Shown here one piece after another: positions 7,967 to 17,387 of a stretch of DNA of 39,782 nt. Within the stretch, counting starts at the first letter, position 1; each line of letters begins with the position of its first letter. The notes below the pieces were generated by a model that had not been told where the DNA came from, ran no database searches, and was given only the letters and a program-made list of their open reading frames with translations. The position numbers and the translations under genes were made by a program. Source of the stretch: Silvibacterium sp. (GTDB lineage Bacteria; Acidobacteriota; Terriglobia; Terriglobales; Acidobacteriaceae); contig JASHRS010000043.1 in NCBI GenBank assembly GCA_030037215.1, positions 1 through 39,782 on the forward strand, in the 5' to 3' direction.

Positions 7967-9499
7967 TCAGTATAAATGGAGCGCCGCGCGCATCATTCCG
8001 CAGTGAGCCATAAAATCCACCAGTGCGCCGGTAAGATTTGGCAAGGGCTGCGCCTCGGCAGTAATTGCATTCTGCCCGTTGCCGCCCTGCGCACCGACCA
8101 TCAGAAATTCCAGCTTGCGCGCCAGCGGCAGGTCAAAGCTCTCGCTCACAAAAACCAGATTCCCCTGTGTCGAAATCAGCATTGGACCTTCACTGGTCTT
8201 GTAGATTTGCTCATTTGTGTCCGTCTCATCCTGTGTGTCGCGCACAACGCCGGAATACTGTTGTCCCAGTTCCCCGGCGTACATCTTCGCAAAGGCTGTC
8301 GCAGCTTCCGGCGTCTTCCATTGCGAGAGATAAAGCAGTGAAATCGACGACGTGGAGTTCTTATCCGGCGCCGACTTCTTCTGCACCACGTAGTAAATCC
8401 CGCCATCCCATGCCGCAGTCAGCTCCGCCGACATCTCCGGACCACCGAAAAGCTCCGTCAGCATGCGCACATCAAGCTGGCCCATCACGCCTACGTCATA
8501 CGGGCTGTAATCCGCATCGAGCAGCCCGTGCACATCCGGCATCGTCAGCAACGGAATCTTCGCCTGGCGCTCATACGCACGCGGATTCATGATCTCGAAG
8601 CTGGTAGCCGGAGGTCTGTCCAGAACGCCTGCAAATGCTCCCGCCGCGCCTTTGTCCTCCAGCATGTCCACTTCAAACTTCAGGCCGTCCTGATAGGGGA
8701 AAAGCAGCGACTCATGCAGCACGAGTGGCGCACGCGCCAGCACAGGGGAATCAGCATCGGCGCCCTGCTCGTCCGCGAGCTTCTTCACCACATCAGGATT
8801 GGAAAGAATGCTGCTTCCATGCGGTTTCAACTCATAATCCACCAGCACCGCCATGGCCTGGCCTTCGAGCACCGCTTCGCGTGCCGTGTCTTCCTCATCC
8901 GTAGCAATATGATGGTTGTCCTCTGTCACATTGTGCGAAAGATCGTCGCTGCTCTGGTCTTCCCACTTGTCCAGGTCCACATGCTGATCCTGCAGCGCAT
9001 GCGTCAGTTCATGCGCCAGCACTGGCTTCTGCGCGTCTGGGGCAATCCAGTCCAGCAGGTTCACCGTCTTGGTCTTGCTGTCGTAATAGCCGGCAATCTG
9101 CTCCTTCAGCAGGCTCACAAGAAATGGCTGCAGGTGGAAATCCTCATCGAGCAGGCCGAATTTCTTCAGAACAATCTCCGACCGCTCCATCCGCTTCGCA
9201 TCCTTGTCGTTCTTCATTTTGTCTTCTAGATACTTTTCGACCGCATCCCTCGTCGTCAGTCGCCTCTTTACTTTGCTCTTGATGGGCAGTTCTGAATCAT
9301 CCGAGGCAAATTGAAGAATCGTATCTACCGAAGCAAAAAGCTCTTTGGCCTGTGCCTCAGTAATGTGCGTTTCCGGCTGGCTTGCCTGTGCCGGTGTCTG
9401 CTGTTCCGTTGGATTCTGTGTTTGGCCCCAGGTAATTCCTGCGGCAAGTGCGGCAATCGTCAGCAGTCCCGCCAGGCGTTGGATTCTCTGTATCTTCAT
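7967..9499 (-). CDS. Secreted zincin-like metallopeptidase-type protein
   Basis: A 510-aa exported protein with a clear signal peptide (basic MKIQRIQR, hydrophobic core to about residue 25). The central feature is LAHELTHALQDQH with the zinc-binding HExxH motif (His163, Glu164, His167). About 45 residues on comes AREAVLEGQA, whose Glu212 is a good candidate for the third zinc ligand as in gluzincins. The rest has no motif I can name. The start has a clean AAAGGGA ribosome-binding site. The gene is divergent from ygfZ across only 44 bp. A secreted peptidase is likely, but substrate and maturation are unknown. Confidence 0.75.
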   Translation of the reverse strand: MKIQRIQRLAGLLTIAALAAGITWGQTQNPTEQQTPAQASQPETHITEAQAKELFASVDTILQFASDDSELPIKSKVKRRLTTRDAVEKYLEDKMKNDKDAKRMERSEIVLKKFGLLDEDFHLQPFLVSLLKEQIAGYYDSKTKTVNLLDWIAPDAQKPVLAHELTHALQDQHVDLDKWEDQSSDDLSHNVTEDNHHIATDEEDTAREAVLEGQAMAVLVDYELKPHGSSILSNPDVVKKLADEQGADADSPVLARAPLVLHESLLFPYQDGLKFEVDMLEDKGAAGAFAGVLDRPPATSFEIMNPRAYERQAKIPLLTMPDVHGLLDADYSPYDVGVMGQLDVRMLTELFGGPEMSAELTAAWDGGIYYVVQKKSAPDKNSTSSISLLYLSQWKTPEAATAFAKMYAGELGQQYSGVVRDTQDETDTNEQIYKTSEGPMLISTQGNLVFVSESFDLPLARKLEFLMVGAQGGNGQNAITAEAQPLPNLTGALVDFMAHCGMMRAALHLY

Positions 9500-9517
9500 T
9501 CGTTTCCCTTTAGCGAG

Positions 9518-9525
9518 ACTATAAT
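9518..9525. promoter_or_regulatory. Overlapping divergent -10 elements
   Basis: The 44-bp gap between two divergent genes contains TATAAT on the plus strand (9520-9525) and TATAGT on the minus strand (9523-9518). No good -35 is visible for either. Predicted transcript starts would leave leaders of only about 10-12 bases, just room for the ribosome-binding sites. The sharing of one AT-rich core implies mutual exclusion of polymerase. Placement is inference from consensus. Confidence 0.4.
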
Positions 9526-9543
9526 TTTCTTGGAACCTTTACT

Positions 9544-10653
9544 ATGGGCACCGCGCCTCAGACCGCCGCTGAATCCGTGCTGGAAACACCGCTTGCCGGG
9601 CATCTGCATCTTCCGGAATCGGCGTCGGTCGCTTGGCAGGGTGCCCTTACGCCTCATGTTTTCACCACTTTGGATCAGGAACTCGCTGCTTTGACCACCG
9701 GCGCCGGCGTCTATGATCTCGGCTACAAAACCTGGCTGCAGATCACTGGTTCCGACCGCCTTCGTTGGCTGAATGGCATGGTCTCGAACACCATTCAGGG
9801 GCTTCCTGAAGGGCATTGGAATTACAACTTCCTGCTCAACGCTCAGGGACGCATTCAGGGTGATGCAAACATCTACCGCACTGCGGAAAACCTTATTCTT
9901 CAAACCAGTCGCTCGCAGATTACCCGCCTCTCCGCACATCTCGACCACTTCATCATCATGGATGACGTCGAGCTTCATCCATTAGACGCAGCGCAGACCG
10001 CAATTGGCATCGCCGGCCCCAATGCTCCGCAAATTCTCTCAGCACTTGGTCTCGTCGTGCCTGAAGAAGGCGCGTTCACCAGTACGAGCTTCAACGGAAC
10101 AGGATTCACGCTCGTTCATGCATACAGCCCGATTGTCCCGCGCTTCGAAATCTGGCTCCCGGTATCAGCGCTTCATGACCTCTGGACCACACTCCAACAC
10201 AAAGAAGCCGCCCCTGCCGGCATCGCCGCCATAGAATCCCTGCGCATCCTCGAAGCAACTCCGCTCTACGGCGTCGATATTCAGGACCGCCATCTCGCGC
10301 AGGAAACCAGTCAGACTCGCGCTCTCAACTTCAACAAGGGTTGCTATCTTGGCCAGGAAATCGTCGAACGCATCCGCTCCCGCGCTACCGTGCACCGCAC
10401 CCTGCGACAGTTTTCGGTCCAGAACGCGCCCGCAGCCCTTGCGCCCGGCCAGATCATCGAGCTTAATACCGAAGGTGTGGAGCGTAACCCTGTCGGCGAG
10501 CTCACTAGCCTCGCACACTACGCGCTGCCCGTATTCAATGGATCTCTGGCGCTGGGTTTCATCCGCACAGAAGCCATTGAACGAGGTCTTCCCATCACTC
10601 ATGCTGACGGCGACGTCACAGTACTCGACGCACCGCCTGCATTCGGCAATTAA
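9544..10653 (+). CDS. ygfZ: Folate-binding Fe-S cluster maintenance protein YgfZ
   Basis: Tetrahydrofolate-dependent protein that helps assemble or repair iron-sulfur enzymes such as MiaB-type radical SAM proteins. The 369-aa product has the GcvT-like fold with ITGSDRLRWLNGMVSNTI near residues 66-83 and the YgfZ signature KGCYLGQE, with conserved Cys267. It lacks the C-terminal extent and context of a glycine-cleavage T protein, and no gcvH or gcvP is near. It begins a tight operon with the DUF1844 gene (8-base gap), the PhnP-like hydrolase and ribF. Confidence 0.88.
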   Translation: MGTAPQTAAESVLETPLAGHLHLPESASVAWQGALTPHVFTTLDQELAALTTGAGVYDLGYKTWLQITGSDRLRWLNGMVSNTIQGLPEGHWNYNFLLNAQGRIQGDANIYRTAENLILQTSRSQITRLSAHLDHFIIMDDVELHPLDAAQTAIGIAGPNAPQILSALGLVVPEEGAFTSTSFNGTGFTLVHAYSPIVPRFEIWLPVSALHDLWTTLQHKEAAPAGIAAIESLRILEATPLYGVDIQDRHLAQETSQTRALNFNKGCYLGQEIVERIRSRATVHRTLRQFSVQNAPAALAPGQIIELNTEGVERNPVGELTSLAHYALPVFNGSLALGFIRTEAIERGLPITHADGDVTVLDAPPAFGN

Positions 10654-10661
10654 GGAAAGCT

Positions 10662-11279
10662 ATGTCTGAAAAGCCACCTGTATTCACCGTCACCGACCGC
10701 CGCAAATTTACGCTTGAAGGCGAGCTCCGCGACGAAGCCACCGAAGCGCCCATGCAGGAAGAAACCTCGAAACCCGAATCGAAGCCTGAACAAGCTCCCG
10801 GTCCGCGTCTTGTGACCACTTCGCCTGTATCAAACGATGCCGCCGCTCATGAACCTAGCTCCGAGCCCAGCGAAACCTCTGAAGACGTGCCTGAAGTGAC
10901 CGCGCAGGAAGAAGCCGCTGCCCATCACGCCTATCAACAATCGTCTGAACATATCGACACCATGCTGCGCGCCGCCAATCCCGCAGCAGGAGCGACGCCT
11001 GCTGTCACCTTCGAGCATGTCGTTCAGTCCATTTACCTTTCCGCCATCGTCGCTCTTGGCGCGGCTACAGAACCAGGGCAAAAACCGCGTATCGACATCC
11101 TTGGCGCTCGCCAGAGCATCGACATGCTCGGCGTCTTGCAGGAAAAAACCAAAGGCAATCTGACAGAAAAAGAGCAGCGTCTTCTCCAGAATGCGCTCTT
11201 CGAGGTCCGCATGATGTTCCTCGAAGTCACGAATGCCATCGCGCAGCAGGCGGCCAAGCCTCCGCAGGGGAAGAAATAG
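10662..11279 (+). CDS. DUF1844 domain protein
   Basis: A 205-aa protein of unknown function. Residues 1-90 are low-complexity and rich in Glu, Pro, Ala and Ser, probably disordered. The C-terminal part from about residue 105 (TFEHVVQSIYLSAIVALGAA, then IDILGARQSIDMLGVLQEKT and EKEQRLLQNALFEVRMMFLE) is a helical DUF1844 domain. Such proteins occur in acidobacteria and deltaproteobacteria, often beside the same neighbours. It is preceded by an AAGGAAAG ribosome-binding site and lies 8 bases after ygfZ and 9 before the hydrolase gene, so it shares their transcript. No catalytic motif is visible; a structural or adaptor role is possible but unproven. Confidence 0.85.
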   Translation: MSEKPPVFTVTDRRKFTLEGELRDEATEAPMQEETSKPESKPEQAPGPRLVTTSPVSNDAAAHEPSSEPSETSEDVPEVTAQEEAAAHHAYQQSSEHIDTMLRAANPAAGATPAVTFEHVVQSIYLSAIVALGAATEPGQKPRIDILGARQSIDMLGVLQEKTKGNLTEKEQRLLQNALFEVRMMFLEVTNAIAQQAAKPPQGKK

Positions 11280-11288
11280 CCCCTGCGC

Positions 11289-12065
11289 ATGAAGGCCGAG
11301 ATCATCATCCTTGGAAGCGGCACATCTATGGGCGTTCCCACGCTCGGCTGCGACTGCGCCATCTGCACCTCGATCGATCCGCGCAACACGCGCACCCGTC
11401 CATCGATCGCCGTACAGTGGGATGCGCACACCGTCATCATCGACACCGGGCAGGACTTCCGCCAGCAGGCGCTGCGCGAGCACGTTCGTCACATCGACGC
11501 TGTCTTCTATACCCACGCCCATGCCGACCACGTCCTCGGAATGGATGACCTGCGTCCGCTCAGCTTCCGTCATCCGAATGGCCTCCCGCTTTATGCTGAT
11601 AGCGTCACAGCCCATGTTTTGCGCCGAATCTTCGACTACACCTTTTCGCCTGACGCGAAATACCCCACGCGCGCCCGCGTCGACCTTCGCCCCTTGAACG
11701 ATCATGAATCCGTCGAGATCGCTGGCCTTCGCTTCCAGCGCGTGCCCGTTCTGCATGGAGACATGACCGTCGCCGGATACCGCTTTGGCCCTGCCGCCTA
11801 TCTCACCGATATGAACGACATCCCCGACACCAGCCTGCGGCTGCTCGAAAATCTCGACGTCCTCATCATCGACGCTCTGCGCTGGCAGTACCATCCCAGC
11901 CACAACAGTGTGGATCAGGCGCTCGACTGGATTTTGCGCCTCCAGCCGCGCCGCGCTTTTCTTACGCACATCGCGCACGAATTGGAGCATGCGAAGACCG
12001 AAGCCGTGCTGCCCTCTCACGTGCACCTGGCTTATGACGGCCTGCGTATCCCTATCGAGTTCTGA
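11289..12065 (+). CDS. PhnP-like metallo-beta-lactamase-fold phosphodiesterase
   Basis: A 258-aa MBL-fold hydrolase. The N-terminus GSGTSMGVPTLGCDCAIC carries the two-cysteine insertion seen in PhnP-type phosphodiesterases, followed by the dinuclear metal motif THAHADHVLGMDDLRPL (HxHxDH), LHGDMTVAGYRFGPAAYLTD, DALRWQYHPSHNS and LTHIAHELEH. PhnP acts on phosphoribosyl 1,2-cyclic phosphate in phosphonate breakdown, but no phn genes are present here, so the physiological substrate is open. tRNase Z and RNase J share the fold but not this N-terminus. It lies in the ygfZ operon, three bases before ribF. Confidence 0.85.
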   Translation: MKAEIIILGSGTSMGVPTLGCDCAICTSIDPRNTRTRPSIAVQWDAHTVIIDTGQDFRQQALREHVRHIDAVFYTHAHADHVLGMDDLRPLSFRHPNGLPLYADSVTAHVLRRIFDYTFSPDAKYPTRARVDLRPLNDHESVEIAGLRFQRVPVLHGDMTVAGYRFGPAAYLTDMNDIPDTSLRLLENLDVLIIDALRWQYHPSHNSVDQALDWILRLQPRRAFLTHIAHELEHAKTEAVLPSHVHLAYDGLRIPIEF

Positions 12066-12068
12066 TTT

Positions 12069-13010
12069 ATGCAAGTTTTTCGCTCACTCGCCGATCTTCC
12101 ACCATCGCTTGGCCGCACTGTGCTGGCCATCGGCAATTTTGACGGCGTGCATCGCGGCCATCAGGCCATCCTGCAGAATGTGCGCAGTCGCGCAATTGAA
12201 ATCGGAGCAAAATCCGTTGCTGTTACCTTCAACCCGCATCCCGTTCGCTTCCTTCGCCCCGATCAGGCCCCGAAACTCATCACGCCGCTTCCGCAAAAGC
12301 TCGATCTTCTCGCCGCAACCGGAATCGATGCGACCGTCGTCATTCCCTTCACCCGAGAATTTTCGCAGCTCTCCGCACTCGAATTCGTGCGTGACGTGCT
12401 GCTCAACTCCCTTCACGCTTCTGAGGTTCACGAAGGTGACAATTTCCGCTTCGGGCACAACGCCAGCGCCGGCCCGGCAGAGCTCGCGCAGCTTGGTCGC
12501 GAACTTGGTTTTTGCGTCGTTGCGCAGCCTGCGCTCTATGTTCGAGGCATTTCGGTTTCAAGCTCGCATGTGCGTCGGTGCATCGCCGCGGGAAATATGG
12601 CAACCACACGCGCCCTGCTCGGACGGCCATTTTCCATCTGTTCAACCCCCGTCCGCGATCGTGGCCTCGGCACGCGCCTCACAGTTCCCACCATTAACCT
12701 CGCACCCTACGATGAGCTTCTTCCCGCCGATGGCGTCTACGTCTCACGTTTGAAAATAGGCGCGGAAATTTTCAACGCCGTTACCAACGCCGGACACCGC
12801 CCCACCTTCGGCGGCAACACGTACACCATCGAATCGCACCTGCTCGATTTTCGCGAGATGCAGCTTACGCCCGACACACCGCTCGAATTATGCTTCCTCT
12901 CGCGCATCCGTGAAGAGCGCAAGTTCGATTCCCCGGCTGCGCTGAAGGAGCAGATTCTGAAAGACGTGGCCCACGCCCGCCGTTATTTCAAGCTTCTCAG
13001 GCACGTTTGA
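12069..13010 (+). CDS. ribF: Bifunctional riboflavin kinase/FAD synthetase
   Basis: Converts riboflavin to FMN and FMN to FAD. The 313-aa product has the N-terminal nucleotidyltransferase domain with IGNFDGVHRGHQ (18-29), FNPHPVRFL and the GDNFRFG variant of the usual GxDFxFG, then GISVSSSHVRR, and the C-terminal kinase domain with VPTINLAP (the PTxN metal motif, usually PTAN) and NAGHRPTFGG. The length is normal. It is the last gene of the ygfZ operon, and its stop is one base from the stop of the convergent fcl gene, with no terminator between them. Confidence 0.93.
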   Translation: MQVFRSLADLPPSLGRTVLAIGNFDGVHRGHQAILQNVRSRAIEIGAKSVAVTFNPHPVRFLRPDQAPKLITPLPQKLDLLAATGIDATVVIPFTREFSQLSALEFVRDVLLNSLHASEVHEGDNFRFGHNASAGPAELAQLGRELGFCVVAQPALYVRGISVSSSHVRRCIAAGNMATTRALLGRPFSICSTPVRDRGLGTRLTVPTINLAPYDELLPADGVYVSRLKIGAEIFNAVTNAGHRPTFGGNTYTIESHLLDFREMQLTPDTPLELCFLSRIREERKFDSPAALKEQILKDVAHARRYFKLLRHV

Positions 13011-13011
13011 C

Positions 13012-13974
13012 TCACTGCCGAAGCCGCGCTTCAAAGTCCTTCGCCACTTCGCGAATCCCTTCGTCCAGCGGTGTCTGCGCCTTCCATCCCAGCGCGTGAA
13101 TCCGGCTCACATCCAGCAGTTTGCGTGGCGTTCCATCCGGTTTTGATAGATCAAAAACCAGCTTGCCCTCGAACCCAACCGCGTGGCAGATCAGCTCCGC
13201 CAGCTCGCGGATCGTCAAGTCCTCGCCGGTGCCGACATTAAGTAGTGGCGGCTCATCGTCCCTGAGCAGCGAATCGAATTCCTCACCTGGAAGATTCATC
13301 AGAAACACGCATGCCCGCGCCAGATCGTCGCTGTGCATGAACTCGCGCCGTGGTGTGCCGCTGCCCCAGACAGTAATTTCGTCCATCCCCGCAATCTTTG
13401 CCTCCACAGTCTTGCGGATCAGGGCTGCGAGCACATGCGAAGTCTCCAGGTCGAAGTTGTCGCCCTGCCCGTAAAGATTCGTGGGCATCGCTGCCAGGAA
13501 TTTCGTCCCATATTGCCGATTAAAGGCCCAGCACGTCTCAACTCCCGCAATCTTTGCGATCGCATAGGGACGGTTCGTCATCTCCAGCGGCCCTGTCAGC
13601 AAAGACTCCTCGCGAATCGGCTGCGGAGCCAGCCGCGGATAGATGCAGCTCGACCCGAGAAACAGAAGCCGCCGCACGCCGTTGGCCTGCGCCGCATTTA
13701 AAACGCTTGCCTGAATCGCAAGGTTTTCGCGGATAAAATCTCCCGGCATCTCGTTGTTCGCCAGAATGCCACCAACCTTCGCCGCAGCTAAAAACACATA
13801 CTCCGGCCTTTTCCCCGCAAAGAACTGCTCCACATCCTGACCACGAGCAAGATCGAGCTCCGCGCGTGTCTTCAGCAATAGGTTCGTGTAGCCCTGCCTG
13901 ACCAGTTCGCGATGGATTGCGCTACCCGCAAGCCCGCGGTGGCCGGCGACAAAGATTTTGCTGTCCTTGTCCAT
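13012..13974 (-). CDS. fcl: GDP-L-fucose synthase
   Basis: NADPH-dependent epimerase/reductase that turns GDP-4-keto-6-deoxymannose into GDP-L-fucose. The 320-aa extended SDR has the nucleotide motif GHRGLAGSAI (11-20), the LGSSCIYP segment supplying Ser108 and Cys110, and the catalytic Tyr137-x3-Lys141 in YAIAK. These match the catalytic Ser, Cys, Tyr and Lys known in E. coli GDP-fucose synthase. It follows gmd by 16 bases and uses the gmd product, so the pair is a complete two-step GDP-fucose route from GDP-mannose. Confidence 0.94.
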   Translation of the reverse strand: MDKDSKIFVAGHRGLAGSAIHRELVRQGYTNLLLKTRAELDLARGQDVEQFFAGKRPEYVFLAAAKVGGILANNEMPGDFIRENLAIQASVLNAAQANGVRRLLFLGSSCIYPRLAPQPIREESLLTGPLEMTNRPYAIAKIAGVETCWAFNRQYGTKFLAAMPTNLYGQGDNFDLETSHVLAALIRKTVEAKIAGMDEITVWGSGTPRREFMHSDDLARACVFLMNLPGEEFDSLLRDDEPPLLNVGTGEDLTIRELAELICHAVGFEGKLVFDLSKPDGTPRKLLDVSRIHALGWKAQTPLDEGIREVAKDFEARLRQ

Positions 13975-13990
13975 TGGTCTTCTTTCGGGG

Positions 13991-15073
13991 TTATTCGTGA
14001 AAGTTGTATGCGGTAAAGCCGTGCTTCTTTACCAGTGCATCGCGTTCGGCCGCGGAGCGGTCAGCATCCACCATCTCTTTCACGAGCTCTCGAAAACTCG
14101 TGCGCGGCGACCACCCCAGTTCCCGCGCAGCCTTGGACGCATCGCCCACAAGCGCATCCACTTCTGTCGGACGAAAATATCGCGTATCGACCGCTACAAT
14201 CACATTGCCCTTGTTATCGAGAGCCTTTTCTTCCTGGCCTTCACCCTTCCAGTGCAGCTTCATTCCAAGCATCTCGGCTGTCAGGTTCACGAAATCGCGC
14301 ACACTGTGCTGTTCGCCCGTGGCAATCACATAGTCCTTCGGCTCTTGTTGCTGCAATATGCGCCATTGCAGCTCAACATAATCGCGCGCATGGCCCCAGT
14401 CGCGCAGCGCATCCAGATTGCCCAGATACAGCGTCTTCTCAAGACCCGCCTGAATCCGCGCCAGTGCGCGCGTAATCTTGCGCGTCACAAAAGTTTCGCC
14501 ACGCATTGGTGACTCATGATTGAATAGAATTCCATTGCATGCATACATCCCGTATGCCTCGCGATAATTCACCGTGATCCAGTAGGCGTATAACTTGGCA
14601 ACGGCATATGGCGAGCGCGGGTAAAAGGGCGTCGTCTCGCGCTGCGGCACCTCCTGCACCAATCCATAAAGCTCAGAAGTCGATGCCTGGTAAAAGCGCG
14701 TGTGCTTTTCGAGACCGCAGATACGAATGGCCTCCAGCAATCGCAGCGCGCCCAGCGCATCGATATTCGCCGTGTACTCCGGCTCTTCAAATGAAATCTT
14801 CACATGACTCTGTGCGCCGAGGTTGTAAATCTCGTTCGGCTGCAGCTTCTGCACGATATGAAGCAGCGAACCGGAATCGGAGAGGTCCCCATAGTGCAGA
14901 ATCAGCTGACGATTCTCAACATGCGGGTCTTCATATAGATGATCGATGCGCTTTGTATTGAAAAGCGACGACGGGCGCTTGATGCCGTGCACCTCATAAC
15001 CCTGCTTCAACAAAAATTCAGCGAGGTAGGCGCCGTCCTGCCCTGTGATTCCAGTGATAAGGGCTTTCTTCAA
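13991..15073 (-). CDS. gmd: GDP-mannose 4,6-dehydratase
   Basis: Dehydrates GDP-D-mannose to GDP-4-keto-6-deoxy-D-mannose, first step to GDP-fucose and related deoxysugars. The 360-aa SDR has [17 protein letters not shown] (7-23), the GIKRPSS NADP-specific loop, [11 protein letters not shown], the catalytic YAVAK, and [16 protein letters not shown] typical of Gmd. The start is TTG at 15073, read MKKALITG, supported by an AGGGAGAG ribosome-binding site; no better start is seen upstream. It lies between the wcaI-like gene and fcl on one transcript. Confidence 0.94.
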   Translation of the reverse strand: MKKALITGITGQDGAYLAEFLLKQGYEVHGIKRPSSLFNTKRIDHLYEDPHVENRQLILHYGDLSDSGSLLHIVQKLQPNEIYNLGAQSHVKISFEEPEYTANIDALGALRLLEAIRICGLEKHTRFYQASTSELYGLVQEVPQRETTPFYPRSPYAVAKLYAYWITVNYREAYGMYACNGILFNHESPMRGETFVTRKITRALARIQAGLEKTLYLGNLDALRDWGHARDYVELQWRILQQQEPKDYVIATGEQHSVRDFVNLTAEMLGMKLHWKGEGQEEKALDNKGNVIVAVDTRYFRPTEVDALVGDASKAARELGWSPRTSFRELVKEMVDADRSAAERDALVKKHGFTAYNFHE

Positions 15074-15107
15074 CAGGTTCTCTCCCTGAAAGTTACAGAT
15101 GACTGGC

Positions 15108-16406
15108 TTATTCTAGCGGATTGCCCTGCAGGTCATTTCCCGAAGCGGCTCGCATGCTGGTGTCGGCAACCAATCGTTCTATCGCAGATTCGAAGCGCAG
15201 CAGTACCGGATCGCGTGCAAGCTCCTGCTCGGCAAAAACTCTCGCCGCACAACCCATGCTCCTGCGCAGTATCGGGTCTTCTGCAAGCATCGTGACCGCA
15301 TGTACAAGCTCCTTTAGATTTCCAGGTGCGACAGCAATCCCACGGCCCTCCACGGCGTGTGCTACCTGCGTGCCTTCCGCGGCGGTAGCAATCACCGGGC
15401 GTCCGCTTGCCAGCATTCCCGTCAGCTTCGATGGCATCACCAGATCGGCGGCACCAGCCCTCTGTGGCAACAGATGAATATCCGCTACATTCAACAGATC
15501 GTTCAGCCGTTCCAGTGGCTGTAGCGGAAGAAAAGACACGTTTTCAAATCCTGATACCGACTGTTGCAGTTGAGTGCGGTAGGCGCCGTCTCCGCAAAAT
15601 ACAAAGTGATAGTTGCTGCACTCGCGCAGCGCGTTTGCAAGTTGGGGCAAAACCTCTAGCCCCTGCTTGGCTCCCATGTTCCCGGAATAAAGCAGAACAA
15701 TTTTGTCCCGTTCAATCCCCAGTTCAGCTCGAAATGGGCTGACTTCGTCGCGCGGCTTGATGGCATGAATGTCCACCCAGTTAGGGAAGAGCACCGTACG
15801 CGAAGCATCGATCCCTTTCTCCGACAGACGTTTCATCATCCCGGCAGAAATCGTCGAAAACTGGGAGAAGCGGCTCCGCAAAAACCGCTCGCAGCTTTGG
15901 GCCAACCGGTGGACCTTCCCGCCCGACGGCAGCAACCCCAGATCGAACGCGGCATCAATCTCAAAATCCTGAGTATGCAGCCACGTCGGTGCCCCACAAA
16001 GCCGTGAAGTTAGCAGCGCAACAGGCGTGCAGGTAAAAGCAGGTTCAACCGTAAGCACCAGGTCCGGCCGCCATGCAGCATGTGCCAGCATCACTGGAAG
16101 ACTGCTTGTCGCAAAGGAGGAAAGGTGCACAACACGCTTCAAGCCATTCGGATTCGCAGGAACCCATAGCGGGCAGCGATAGATTTTGACTCCCGCCGCC
16201 GACATCTCACTGCGATATTGCCACCAGGCATATCCCTCGCTCACCCGCCACGCCGGATAATATGGAGGAGTCGTCACCACACGAACTTCATGCCCGCGTC
16301 CGGCAAGCCACTCCATCATCTCTCCGGAGTATTTGCCGATTCCGGTAAGCTCAGGCGTATAGTTCAGCCCTAGAAAGAGAAGCCGCAAAGGTCCTTTTCC
16401 TCGCAT
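15108..16406 (-). CDS. WcaI-like family 4 glycosyltransferase
   Basis: A 432-aa cytoplasmic GT-B glycosyltransferase. The N-terminus [24 protein letters not shown] and the stretch [13 protein letters not shown] are hallmarks of the WcaI type, which in colanic acid synthesis is associated with fucose addition to the lipid-linked repeat. The C-terminal domain has [20 protein letters not shown] and the donor-binding [28 protein letters not shown]. It is followed 34 bases later by gmd and fcl, so a fucosyltransferase for an exopolysaccharide is the natural reading, but acceptor and product are not known. No polymerase or flippase gene is in the window. Confidence 0.85.
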   Translation of the reverse strand: MRGKGPLRLLFLGLNYTPELTGIGKYSGEMMEWLAGRGHEVRVVTTPPYYPAWRVSEGYAWWQYRSEMSAAGVKIYRCPLWVPANPNGLKRVVHLSSFATSSLPVMLAHAAWRPDLVLTVEPAFTCTPVALLTSRLCGAPTWLHTQDFEIDAAFDLGLLPSGGKVHRLAQSCERFLRSRFSQFSTISAGMMKRLSEKGIDASRTVLFPNWVDIHAIKPRDEVSPFRAELGIERDKIVLLYSGNMGAKQGLEVLPQLANALRECSNYHFVFCGDGAYRTQLQQSVSGFENVSFLPLQPLERLNDLLNVADIHLLPQRAGAADLVMPSKLTGMLASGRPVIATAAEGTQVAHAVEGRGIAVAPGNLKELVHAVTMLAEDPILRRSMGCAARVFAEQELARDPVLLRFESAIERLVADTSMRAASGNDLQGNPLE

Positions 16407-16537
16407 TCCATTCGTAATCTGGCAGATTTAGCTGTGGCGTTACATGTAGATAGAGTTAGTGTATCCTCGAACGTCTTATCGCCGTCTGTGATGTTTCAGG
16501 ACTTTTGCACAGGTAACCAGTTAGAGTAGCAATCAAC

Positions 16538-17386
16538 ATGAGAAATTCCGTCCGGCAACGCTTGGCTTCGCAGCCGCTCGCTGCAGCGGGTCTTTTTCTT
16601 TTGATGCTTTTCACCGCGATGGCGCTGCTTGCCCCTTGGCTTGCGCCTGCAAATCCTGCGGCAATCGATCTTGTGCACCGCCTTGCACCCCCCAGTGCTG
16701 CGCACTGGTTCGGCACCGATGAACTCGGACGCGATATTCTCTCCCGGGTCATCTTTGGTGCGCGTCTGTCCTTGCTGGTGTCGGTTTCTGTGGTTGCCAG
16801 CTCGCTCTCGCTCGGCATCCTGCTCGGCGGTATCGCCGGATACTACGGCGGTGCCATCGACACTGTATTAAATATTTTCGCCATGAACGCGTTCATGGCG
16901 CTGCCCGGCATTCTTCTCGCCATCGCTTTCGTCGCATTCTTGGGTCCCGGACTCATCAACCTCATCCTTGCGCTCTCTATTGGCGGATGGGTCGGCTACG
17001 CCCGCTTGGTGCGTGGACAGGTGTTAGCCGTGCGCGAACGCGAATTCGTGGAAGCTGCGCGCGCCCTCGGCGCGAGCGACCTGCGTATCTTCTTCCGCCA
17101 TATCCTGCCCAATATCGTGCAGCCGCTGATCGTTCAATCCGCCATCGGCATGGCGGGCACAGTGCTGGCAGAAGCCACGTTGAGCTTTCTCGGGCTCGGC
17201 GTTCCTCCACCAACCGCAAGCTGGGGCTCAATGCTCAACGATGCTCGTTCACATCTTTTTGATGCTCCGCATTTGGTCGTCTTTCCCGCAATTGCGGTCA
17301 TGCTCTGCGTGCTTTCGTTCAATTTCATTGGCGACGCGCTCCGCGACTACCTTGACCCGCGCACTCGAATGAGTGTCGGACTCTAG
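16538..17386 (+). CDS. DppC/OppC-like ABC transporter permease (orphan)
   Basis: A 282-aa inner-membrane permease of the peptide/nickel ABC import family, with about six membrane segments. An N-terminal helix (residues 13-35) is followed by the HWFGTDELGRDILSRVIFGAR segment typical of DppC/OppC and the cytoplasmic EAA loop EFVEAARALGASDLRIFFRHILPN. It ends LDPRTRM, also typical. The usual partners (DppB permease, two ATPases, binding protein) are absent on both sides, so it must work with components encoded elsewhere or be a relic. Its stop is one base before the start of the phosphoesterase gene. Confidence 0.88.
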   Translation: MRNSVRQRLASQPLAAAGLFLLMLFTAMALLAPWLAPANPAAIDLVHRLAPPSAAHWFGTDELGRDILSRVIFGARLSLLVSVSVVASSLSLGILLGGIAGYYGGAIDTVLNIFAMNAFMALPGILLAIAFVAFLGPGLINLILALSIGGWVGYARLVRGQVLAVREREFVEAARALGASDLRIFFRHILPNIVQPLIVQSAIGMAGTVLAEATLSFLGLGVPPPTASWGSMLNDARSHLFDAPHLVVFPAIAVMLCVLSFNFIGDALRDYLDPRTRMSVGL

Positions 17387-17387
17387 A

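Noticed and set aside
10830-12074. Minus-strand frame of 414 codons opposite the DUF1844 and PhnP-like genes
   Set aside because: Spans two real genes on the other strand, no family motif, composition of a shadow frame.
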